Assembly: GCF_009389715.1 (NCBI RefSeq)
Contig: NC_052399.1
Coordinates: 28,839,146-28,903,145, forward strand
Length of the DNA stretch: 64,000 nucleotides
DNA from: Phoenix dactylifera
Taxonomy: Eukaryota; Streptophyta; Magnoliopsida; Arecales; Arecaceae
Direction: 5' to 3'
Below the pieces are notes generated by a model. The model searched no databases, was not told the origin of the DNA, and was given only the letters and a program-made list of their open reading frames with translations. The translations under genes and the position numbers were made by a program. Positions 26,298 through 36,779 of this stretch are shown in pieces (position 1 is the stretch's first letter; every line of letters begins with the position of its first letter).

Positions 26298-26907
26298 TGG
26301 ACCTGGCATGTGATCCGATCGGTAAACATTCAATCTACTGCTACCACCTCTCGTATTAAGCTATTGCACTTTCTTTGTGTTATTTAAGGACCTATAATCC
26401 ATGCGTGTGTTTGTTCCGTTCTTGGATGCATGGGAGGCACGTACGGGCGTATGGGTTTATAGTGTAGACTGGCATAGTTTCAAACTCAAAATCAAACCAA
26501 AGTCCCATCTGTGTTAAATTTTTGAAATAATAGTTGAACTTATTATTATGTTAGAACTAAACTGAATCATCTCGACCAATATTGGATCAACCGCATCTCG
26601 TGAAACTGTCAACAAATTTCTTATCTCACTTTCTCTATAAACCATTTGAAGCATATTAAACTTTGAGATATGTTTTTTGAGCAGCTTTGTCTCGAATGAG
26701 ACAACTCAGTTTTACCAAGAAGGGCAAGGTTCTACCGTCTTTCGTTTCAATATGCAAGCCTATCCATTCAAAGAATTATGCTATAAAAAATTAGTTGATG
26801 CAGATAATAAAGGGATCTAAAGCCGATATTTCCAATGAAAATGTGAAATGCTCCTATAGATGAGAAATGCAGCAAAATACTTTCCCTCGTGTATAATGAA
26901 GTGGAAA
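26298..26907. other. Intergenic; may include a poorly preserved upstream piece of the plastid insert
   Basis: No gene seen. About 26820-26907 has phrases that might be a badly decayed 5' continuation of the plastid 16S sequence, but I cannot align it with confidence. Confidence 0.3.
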
Positions 26908-27310
26908 GATGACAGTATTTGAGGAATAAGTATCGGCTAACTCTATGCCAGCAGCCGCGGTAAGACAGAAGATGCAAGCGTTATTCGGAATGATTAAGCG
27001 TAAAGCGTCTGTAGGTAGCTTTTCAAGTCCACCGTCAAATCTCAGGGCTCAACCTTAGACAGGCGGTGGAAACTACCAAACTAGAGTACGATAGGGGCAG
27101 AGAAAATTTTCGGTGGAGCAGTGAAATGCATAGAGATCGGAAAGAACACTAACGGCAAAAGCACTCTGCTAAGCCGATACTGACACTACGAGACGAAAGC
27201 TAGAAAAGCAAATAGGATTAGATACCCCAATTGTCCTAGCCGTAGATGATGGATACTAAGCACTGTGCGTATCGATCCGTGCTTTGCTATAGCTAATGTG
27301 TTAAGTATCT
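26908..27310 (+). pseudogene. Nuclear copy of plastid 16S rRNA gene fragment (NUPT)
   Basis: About 400 bases align by eye with the middle of plastid 16S rRNA. They begin with the TGAGGAATAAGTATCGGC region, include the intact universal 530-loop GCCAGCAGCCGCGGTAA (26947-26963), AAGCGTAAAGCGTCTGTAGG, GGCTCAACC, GTGAAATGCATAGAGATCGG, GGATTAGATACCCC, and end at GTTAAGTATC. The phrases GACAGA and GTCTGTAGG are of the plastid/cyanobacterial kind, not mitochondrial. Both ends of the gene are missing. Most differences from the remembered plastid sequence are G-to-A or C-to-T, as expected of methylated nuclear DNA. It cannot make a working ribosomal RNA. Confidence 0.9.
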
Positions 27311-29333
27311 TTGGGACCAAGAATTGAATTCCCCACCTTCTTTTGATGGACGAATTATATGTTATCCAAAACCAAGAGCAAAGATCATCGGAGATTATCT
27401 GGCATGGAGGCAAGTAGACTGAAAGTGCCACATAATTGAAGCCTCCTCATTCCAAGAACCTGAAATGCATGCACTTGCATCCATGTCATTATGCGTGGGT
27501 AGATGCATGCTTTGCAATTAGAACCATCTTTAATATGGCATTACAATCTAAACAAATACTTGAAAACTCAACGTATTGTATGACAAAACACAGGCCATGA
27601 TGACATCATTTCTCATATTTTGTAGGTCACATTAGTAATCAAAACGATTCCTGTGTCTAGAATTTAGTTTAAGTTTGGGAAAACTGAAAGGGAAGCACAG
27701 GAGTAATTTCCAGAGGTATTGCACTTATGTCTTCTTTTTATTCAAAGATATTTTCTGTTTAAGGCTATATAATTAGTTTGTACTGTTACTTTGTAGTTTA
27801 TTTGGTTGCTTTTCTTTTGTTTTGTACAAATTTGTCTTCTGCTATATTTTCTTTTCATCAATTTTTAGTATTCTAGCGTTCGTGTGATGGAAACTTGCAG
27901 AGCATCATCACCAAGTTATGCTAATAAGGTGGCGCTTAAGGTAAATGAAATGGTAAATGAAATCAAAGACATTTTTTTTTTGCCATTATATAAATAGTTT
28001 GCGTCTGTTACTTTGCAATTTATTTGGTTTCTTTTATTTGTGGTGACAATTTTATCTTTTGGTATATTTTCTTTTCACCGTTTTGGTAGGTTTCTTGTGC
28101 TCATGTAATGGAAATTTGCAGAGCACCATAGTCAAATTGTGCTCATCAGATGGTGCTTAATTTTTTCTTAGAAATTGTGCTCATAAGATGGTGCTCATAA
28201 GATGCTGAGAAAAAAATTACTTAGCTATGTCAGTTCATCACTATGTCAGTTCAAAACCCTTTGAAAATATATATTAAAGTTCATCACTATGTCAGTTCAA
28301 AAAATACTATTTTTCTGAAAAAAAAACATCGGATAATCCTGTCATTGGGGCACTAATTTGAGTTATACTGACTAATAATTGCAGTCATATTCTAAAATTA
28401 CTTAGCTAAACTTTAACTTTGACGAATAATGATTCTTATTTCTAATAGGATGGCAAGTAACAATTCTAAAGAAGTATCAAGCATCAGGTGAGGTATGCAA
28501 TGACATGAGTGAAGAGGACAATTTGGGTCAAAGTTCTGCACTTGGTGCACTGAAATTGACAATCCCCACTTAATGAACTAAAACTTGCTGTGGAGTGGAA
28601 GTCACTTAAAACACATTATATTAGCAAATAAATTCACCATTCATGGTCTTAAAAAAGTTGCCATTATAATGTTAGCTTGTTATAGGCTATATATAACAAG
28701 AATAACTGCAGCTACATCATCTTTTAACAGTCAATTCAATCAAATTTGAGACTTATCTGGGCACAAGATGGTTGGTATTTCCACTATACCACGTTCTATA
28801 TAGCAGTGAAAACTAGCAGTTTCATATTTTTTAGGATGGAGGGCTCAGGTCATTCATGGAGTTGGGAGCAATTGTCCAAAAAGTTTGAAACTAAATTATT
28901 CTTGCACAGAAATATAAAAAGTCTGAATACGCAATATTGAAAACAAAGTGGCTGTTTTTGTGCAATTCACAGAAAAATAACATAGTAGATTATGAAACTG
29001 CACTCAGTTCTTAATAGGGTCATGTACATGAAAGCACACCTATACCATATAAAGATGCTACAGGGCCAACATTTCACTAAATTTAAAATCTAAACCAGTT
29101 AGTAGGAACAACATTTGTTAAAATTTAAATGTGAAAGAAACCCAATTTGGTTCATAAAATACACCTCGAAATGTTACAGTTGCCGGCATAAATACATTTT
29201 CTCCTGGAAGCCGTTAAAGCAACAAAGAATCAGTTTCTCTATTACTATTAAAATTTCTGGCTTGCGGACATTACCAGAAGAAGCGCTTTCATCTTCAGTG
29301 GAAAAAATACAGTCTCGTTTGGAGGGCGTTCCA
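27311..29333. other. Intergenic and 3' side of WDR55
   Basis: AT-rich, no gene recognised. It holds a diverged tandem duplication (27763-28165) and three copies of a short phrase, CACTATGTCAGTTCA, near 28225-28300. The part just below 29334 is probably the WDR55 3' UTR. Confidence 0.45.
27763..28165 (+). repeat. Diverged tandem duplication, period about 220 bp
   Basis: The phrases AGTTTGTACTGTTACTTTG, TTTATTTGGTTGC, TATATTTTCTTTTCA, ATGGAAACTTGCAGAGCA and TAAGGTGGCGCTTAA in the first unit recur in the same order from about 27983 (GTTTGCGTCTGTTACTTTG and so on to GATGGTGCTTAA). The copies differ at many sites. Confidence 0.6.
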
Positions 29334-32300
29334 CTATAAATCTGCAAAGAAATCTGAAAATGAGGTATTTGAGGTTTGACCCTTGTCAGCCTTCTTTCTC
29401 TTTGGTCCTGCACAAATGTTACAGAAAACAATTCACTGAAACATTGAATAATACGCTATACAAGGTAAAGCCTTTCAGCAAGTCATCTGTAAACAATCCT
29501 GTCATGCATGGTTTAGTGCATTCATGCCAATTTGCTAAAGACCTAAGATCCCTGCTCCGTCTACATCTTTTTGAGCAGAAATTATCTATATAGGATAGTG
29601 AAATATGGCTTTCCAGCAGAGGCTTCTGAACCATGCCCGCAATTTGCATTCTGAACAGCAAATTTGCTACTTTTGATGAATAAAGGTAGAGGATGAATGC
29701 TTGAGAGCTCTTAAATACAAACATACCTTTACTGGGCTTAAAAGGCTTTATGTCCACATCCATTTCATCGCCATCACTATCTGATTCAACCAACTGTCTA
29801 TCTGGGGCTCTTTGGTGACCATCCAAAAGATCTTGCATGTCCCAAAGCTATGAGAATCAAATATGTCAAGTCAGATAGTTGAAGATGCCAAATTCTATAG
29901 GTGCATATCTGAAATATAATGAAAATTGGTGTATTGATGTAAGGGTGCACATCAGGTGCACCCTTATTGATGTCATGAAGTATACCGGCCAAGGTTTACG
30001 ATGTTCCCACTGCATAAAACATTGACTACAGTACTCAAGAACACTGTCTGCTAATATAAAACATCAATAAATCCTACTAGCATATAAAAAAAGGTCTTAT
30101 CTTGTTACTTTTTTTATCATGGCAACTTCTGACATAATCAATTTGGCACACCCCTTCTACGGTGGAGGACGCGTATTCAGATTCCCATAAGGTGGTTCTA
30201 GGGAACTTTCAAACACCTCTTTGGTGCAGGTAATGTGATGGTTGTAATTTGTGACACAATTAATAAATGAATAAGGAGCATGATTGGGTAAATGCAGTGT
30301 GTTCTCGAAAAGTACAAATATCAGCATTCAAAATAGTATGTGAGTTGGGATATTTATTTCTGTGTTCACCTGCAACAGCTACTTGATTATAGAGCCAATT
30401 GGAGTGTCAGGTTGAGTCATTATACCTTAGGATGCAACTCAGGTGGGTTGGTTGGACAAGGATCAAGCCAAGCACGACCAGAGAAAATATTTAACCAAAA
30501 CTCCTCGAACAAAGCAAACTGCCCAACCTGACTATAAAAACTCAAGTCAACCCAAAAATAGCTCAACAACAAACCTAACCGACCCATTTCCTAAGTTTTC
30601 AACCCATTTTTACATGAGTTTGGGCCAGCTAAGGTTTGGTTGGTTCAAGCAATGTCTAAGATCAGTTGACCTGGAGCTTAATTACTGATAATATGAGACA
30701 AGTACAATTTGTTCAAGAGTCCTATGGAGAATTGGGGTTAGGCTCCAATTGGGTTGGGTTAGGTAATAATTACAGCAATTTAGGTGCCCAATCTCTCGAC
30801 CCAAACTTGACTTGACCTCAAGCTGGGTTCGATATGTCTCAACCCAAGCTGAACCCAAGTTAGATTAATATTAGCTCAATATAACCCCAAAATAAGGGTT
30901 GATTCAGGTTAACCCAGCCCAAGTTGCACCCTTAAATACACCATGCTGATAAATCTTAATTAACAGCAAAAGAAAAAAAAACTCACACCCATTTTTTTAA
31001 AAAAAAATACTACTTATCTTGCCAATAGTTACAGTACAAAAAAATGTGGATTCAAAGATTCTAGTCAGATAAATAAATGATATTCAATAGTGGATAAAAG
31101 GGAAGAATTGGACTTGAAGGTAAAGTTATTCGCTACCTATAAATCTGAAAAGTGAGAAATTAAATTTGCACTTAGCACTTTTAACAACACTGATGATCTA
31201 CCAGGTTTCAAAAACCACATATTTATTAAGATAAATGATTTCACAAAATAATTTTAACTAGTACACAAGTTATGTACATCATAAGTGACCAAAATTTTAA
31301 AATAATAGAAAGGAGTACTAGTTATGGGAGCTCACCTTTAACATTTGATCATGTGAAATGCTGCCAAGAAATTTTCTATCATTTGAGAAAGCTGCGAGAA
31401 AACATAACGATAAAATTAGCTTACTTGCAGCTAAAATCAATTGTAAACAATGCTATCCAGATTGATAAGCAGAAAATAAGATGATGGACAGTACCGAGGC
31501 GTTCGATAGGATATTCTGAGTGCTCAGCAAGTGGCTGAATTATTCTATTTGGTAAAATGCCTACCAACCTAATAACAACTGAGGTGTCAGGTTTTAAGGA
31601 AAACCAGGGTGTTTGTATTAATATGAACCGTAACATAATTCGAACTTGAAGTTTAGTTCCCAAAATAAAATTCAGACCTGATCACTCCATCTTCTGATCC
31701 AGAAATAAGGGTATCTTCATCAAACTAACAAAAAGACAAATTTCAAACAAAAAATGATAGGAGAAACTTTCAAGCTATATCTAATAAAGAAAGTTGGGGA
31801 GAGGAAAATAAAAGATGCAAATATCACTCACCTTCAATAATGTATCAACTGACATAGGGTGCCCAAGAAAACGATCACTGATTACAAATAGAAGAAAACT
31901 ATTAATTGGGTGTGCATAACTTAATGCTACGTTCTACAGAAGTGGCACATCCAATATGTCGATAACTATACATCAAGTGTAACTCAACATGCATCAAAAA
32001 TGGCATTGGCACTCGTAAACATTGGGTTAATCTCATCAGTGCTTCCCATTGGGTTTGCTATTACCACTAGAACTGTTATTTTAGGTAATGGTGCCAATGG
32101 CGAACCAGATACTGGTGTTCTACGAAGGCCATTATTGCCACATGAATTGAAGTGATACCCGTGCATGTACAGCCACAGTAGTTTCTTCAAGGGAGCCATC
32201 AAGTATCAGCATTATAACTATCCAACATAGACAGCAGCTCTGGTGTGAATTTCAGCGTCATTCTTAAGGGTAGTGGTTAGGGTCAACAACGGTGTGTTTA

Positions 32301-35300
32301 CTGGTTCTGGTGCTTGTATAAGCATAATTGCAGCATAAATGGAATTTCATATTTTATATGGCAACGTGAATTGATTTGTGTTAAAATAAGCATCCAGACC
32401 TATATTTCCAGCCATTCAACTATCACTGTTATCAGTACTACATAAAGACATGGTTAAATATTAACGACAATGGTGCTGATACTAATATTTGATGGTGTTG
32501 ATTATATAGAATACAGAAGCAGTTATGTCATTGTAAATACAAATACTACCGTTTTTGAGAAACCATATAATCTTGAACAACTAAGATCTTTGTCCACCGA
32601 GATGACAAGGTAATAGGACAAAAAGAAGAAAAAGAGCAAACTAAACTCTAGTGGGAAAGGCAACTTTTATTTTACAACTGACTATACCCACAAAACTGGA
32701 TCACAAAGTACTAACAACTTAAAATTAATGCTGGTTCTGATGTTAATGAAGTTTGCAGTAACAAGTAACATACCTGCAATCCTTGAAATGACCCCAAGAA
32801 TATAGCAACAGAGCGCCGGTCTGAGTTCCACAAATAACTTTCCGGCCATTCTGATTCAAGAAAATCAATCAGCGTTGGAGACTCATTGATGAAGTCCAAG
32901 TCCATGAGGAATCACAGTCACAAATGTATAAAACAAGAAAACGAGGCATGAAAAGTTATGTAGCAATTTCTGTTGAATTAACTGATTTAATTTCTACAAA
33001 AGTGTTACAAACTCAAGGGAAATCATTCTGGAAGAAAATTGGTTTTATGTTACCTCTGATCAAATTTATCAGAAAGAAATGGATAGTGAAATTAAGGTAG
33101 AAAAATACAATGATACTAACCAAACTTTTCTAACTAGCCGGCCTCCAATTAATTCCTAGGTAAGTAGAGGTAGGCAAGTTCAAAATGCTCACACAAAGCA
33201 GCAGATATTGGTTACACTAATTATAAAGCAAGAATTTGCATATAACAATTTCTGATGTCAGTCATGATTTAATAATCAAATAATGTGCAAAGAAAATGGG
33301 ATCTAATAAAAGCAGTGATGAATGTTACCTTCATTATGACTAAAGAGAGCAACTCATCTTCTGAAAATTCAGACTGGGATTGCACCTAACACCAACATAA
33401 CAACTAAATCAAAAATTTAAGAACACAATCACAACGCCTTGTATGCATTAAGCTAACTTGTCACAGAATGGAAATGGCAATAGATAGCTCACCTTGTTTT
33501 TCCTAAGACTGCAAACGGATAGAGTTCCATCCCCACTGTAAACAAAAAAAATCAAAGGGAAGCTCAGAGTTATGGCTCCAAAAGCAGCAAGAAAGAGTGA
33601 AAAAAATAGCGTGGCAGTCGAAAGCTTCCAGATGTTAGATATATTAATGAGAAATAAATTTTTTTCTATCTGTAATTGTATAGTGTAGAATGGAATAGTA
33701 CTTCAATGATTGAAGGTAGCATACATGGGAAGAAGTAGTTATGAGAGTGGTTGGGAAGCGGTGACAAAATCTTGGGAACATAGACAAGGAAAACAATGTC
33801 CCATCACAATCGATAGTCTATCAACTCATAAAATCTATTAAGGTTGCTGCTAGCTGTGACTTTTCCAGCAACAATTTCTTGCACCAGTTTTGATATTCTA
33901 GAAGTGACACTCACAGACTGCATCAACTAATCGATCAAACTAAGAGGCAGTCTTTCTTAGAGATGCAACTCTGGCGAATTTATCATTTGTGATTGCATAA
34001 AAAAGAAAACCAAAAAAAAGGAAAGATTGCTAATGGCCCCCAATAGTCTATCATTTCATTCTTTATATCATTATCATGGCTCCAACAAGTATTGCTCCCT
34101 CAATGAATCTATAGGTTAGAGGATCTGTATTTTTTTACTATAACAAGGGAAGTAAATGAATGATATTAGCTTTGGAACTCCTTTCCAATGAGCTAGGCCT
34201 CTTCATCAATAACACCATATAATATAGAACACAATCTTGCTTTCTTGAAGTAACACTTGACTGACCAATCTTGTGCACTGGATGTGAATGTTGATAGGCA
34301 TATCATCACCATTCTAATTGAAAATATCTATAACCATGGTTACACTAACATTAGAATAAATAAAGATCAAAAGTCTGCACGACTTTGCAATTCAGAAAAC
34401 ATAAAATTATCCACCCAACTTGAATATGTATTGGGACATATAAAAGGAAGACTGGCTTTTTCCCATCATAAAATATTTCAGTTAATAAGAAGACAAGTAA
34501 GTTTATGATTATGATGTTGGCACTACGATAGCTATTCCAGGTATTTAATGGTTTTGACAATATTATATTAGATTTATGAATATCTCTGCCAGCACTCAAG
34601 GACCAACTCATATGGTGCTTTTTGAGAGAGAGAGAGAGAGAACCTGCTGGAAAAGTTCTCAATTTTTGAAGGATTACGTTTTTGATTTCTAAAGCATGAT
34701 CTCAATAGATAAAGACAATATTCTATTTTTTTATATACAAAGTTTGTTATCATTATCGTGTAGTTGTGAAGATAAGATAAATCTATTATATACAAAATTT
34801 GTATAGTTGTCTGATGTCTAGGTATCAAATGCAAATATCATTATCGTACTTGCAAAGTAAAACCTCATTCTAATCAATCAGGCAAAATTAATCAGTTGTT
34901 AGATCACTATGCATTATAATAGCATAGCTAAAGAAGGGCAAGCCCTTTGAAATGTTAAAACGCTCAAAAAAAAAGAAAAATCAATGATGAATGTTGAAAT
35001 TGTTAGGTCCACCTTGTTCCCAGAAGTTGCAAAGTACCAGGCACGAAAGCTATATCTGAGACATAATCTTCGTGGCCATGAAAGGAATTGCAACAAGCAC
35101 GTTGTCTGGTGTCCCACACCTGCAAAACTGGCAGAGTCAACATCCAATGACATTTGCATTATGTGGTGGGCTAGGAATCATGTCTTGCTCTCAACCCTAA
35201 TGTACACTCAGTTAATATATGTAAAACATAAAATATACCTATCAAATGGAAGTCATCATATAACAACAGAAGCCAAAGAAAGAGCCAAATAAATAGAAAA

Positions 35301-36349
35301 CAAAGCAAGGGAGGAATAATGATTTCCAGCTAGTCATATCAAAAAGAAAGAAAGGAAAGGAAAGAAAAAAAGTTCATACAACATCTAGAATTGAAAATAT
35401 AACTTGCTGCAAAGATATCTAAAGGTTACTGGCACTAGAGACCATTCGTAACAAAAATCTTTATCTCTATACATCAAGGTGGTGCGTCTAAGAAGAGGTG
35501 AAGTAATGGTAACAGGAATACACCGAGCAGTCATTCACCTTTATGTACCCTTCATCGTCTCCAGATGCAATGGTCGTCTCTGTCAAATTGACGAGGCGGT
35601 TCACTGCATCCCTGCATTAATAGAAAACAAATTGTATTATTTCCTTTATGCATCACCAGCAAGGAACTAAGAAGATACCATGACAAAAAAACTGCACAAT
35701 CTAATAAACTCAGCTAACCCGTGAGCATCTTCTAGACGGGCAATGGCAGTTCCAGTCTCCACATCCGTGGCAAGAATCGAGCAGTCCGGGGAAGCAGTCA
35801 GAATTACTGAGAAGAGACAATGCCCAAAAAAATGTAATTAAGATGCGCCATTAAAGGTGACCGACAATTGGTTCAGCTATAAATTCTTACCACGTCCCGA
35901 ATCAACAAAACGAACGGCTCTACAGGACTCATCATGGGCATTAATTTCCAATAACCTAGAACAATTACAAATTCCAAATCACAATCATATCAAGAAAAAA
36001 AAAAACCCATTTTTAACTGTTAAACAAAATAAACTTGGAAGAACATGACCAGAAAGTACTAATTGATTTGAGGTACCTTTGGGGCTGCGAATCAGCAGCA
36101 TAACGGTACCTGTTTGCGTAGAATTGTAACGGAAATTAGATGATTCTTTTATCGATGGAAAATACAAATATCTAGTGTTAGAGCATATGTTTATAATGGA
36201 AATTAGATGATTTTTTTATCAATGGAATTAAAAATTTCTAAAATTAGAACTTACAAGTGGAGATCCCCGTTGATAAGACCGGCGGCCACCAGAGGAGAGG
36301 AAGGATGGAAATCGAGATCGAACGGAAGTTTTCCCAAATTAATCTCCAT
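29334..36349 (-). CDS. WDR55: WDR55 homologue, WD40-repeat protein
   Basis: Fifteen coding exons in transcription order: 36349-36255, 36109-36077, 35955-35891, 35806-35719, 35611-35539, 35119-35013, 33535-33493, 33385-33329, 32850-32774, 31877-31832, 31724-31678, 31568-31495, 31391-31336, 29847-29727, 29407-29334. They total 1056 nt, 351 residues, with GT-AG borders and frame closing throughout. The protein starts MEINLGKLPFDLDFHPS, contains WD-type blades (VWDTRQ, TSGDGTLSV, VICGTQTG, LLYSWGHFKD, LISGSEDGVI, LVGILPNRIIQPL, LWDMQDLL), then an acidic stretch (ESDSDGDEMDVD), a basic GPKRKKADKG patch and the end FFADL. Both ends match Arabidopsis WDR55 as I recall it. That protein binds DDB1 as a CUL4 substrate receptor and is needed for gametes and embryos; animal WDR55 is nucleolar and acts in rRNA processing. 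Several introns are long and hold transposon insertions. Upstream lies a telo-box cluster. Confidence 0.94.
29932..29973. mobile_element. Minimal palindromic insertion with 9 bp target duplication
   Basis: A 24-base core (29941-29964) consists of AGGGTGCAC and its exact reverse GTGCACCCT around a five-base loop. It is flanked by the perfect 9-base direct repeats TATTGATGT (29932-29940, 29965-29973). It lies in WDR55 intron 14. This looks like a transposon reduced to its two ends, or a footprint; the family is unknown. Confidence 0.5.
30430..30931. mobile_element. MITE, 502 bp, TTA-flanked, in WDR55 intron 14
   Basis: Left end GGATGCAACTCAGGTGGG matches the right end read inward, GGGTGCAACTTGGGCTGGG. 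Both sides carry TTA (30427-30429 and 30932-30934). The interior is rich in CAACCC and GGGTTGGG wording and has no coding frame. TTA duplication and inverted ends point to PIF/Harbinger; the wording resembles other GGGTCGGGTT-type plant repeats. Confidence 0.65.
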
Positions 36350-36731
36350 TATTATAAGACCTGCGAGGGAACAGCAAGGAGAAGCGGCCGAAGGTCTCGG
36401 CAACGTGGGGCGGCGGCGAAAAAGAGGAGAGAAGGAAAACAGGGGCGAAAACAGGGAGCGGCTGATCTCTCAATGAGATCCTGGCCGGCAATGGTGGCCC
36501 GATGGAGAGCGAGGTCGTGGAAGACTGCGGCACAATTCCTCGGCTCTGGCCAGGCGTCGAGGAGGCCGGCACATTCAGAGAAATCGACGAAAAAAGAGAC
36601 GGTGGCACGCGGAAGAGATAGAGATGAGGGCGGTGGGAGGGTTTCGTTTAGAGCAAGGCTCCGCCCGAGTCCGGCGGCCCTAAGTCTCCGCCGCGCCCCG
36701 GGAGACGTCGACCAATTCGACTTCCCAGGGG

Positions 36732-36760
36732 TTTAAGGTTTTAGGGTTAGGTTTTAGGGT
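36732..36760 (-). promoter_or_regulatory. Telo-box cluster upstream of WDR55
   Basis: On the plus strand GGTTTTAGGGTTAGG and GTTTTAGGGT follow each other, which read on the WDR55 strand as ACCCTAAAACCTAACCCTAA. Telo-boxes of this kind are typical of plant genes for ribosome biogenesis and translation. It lies about 385 bases before the ATG. Confidence 0.5.
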
Positions 36761-36779
36761 CGTAAACAGGTCCAATCGG

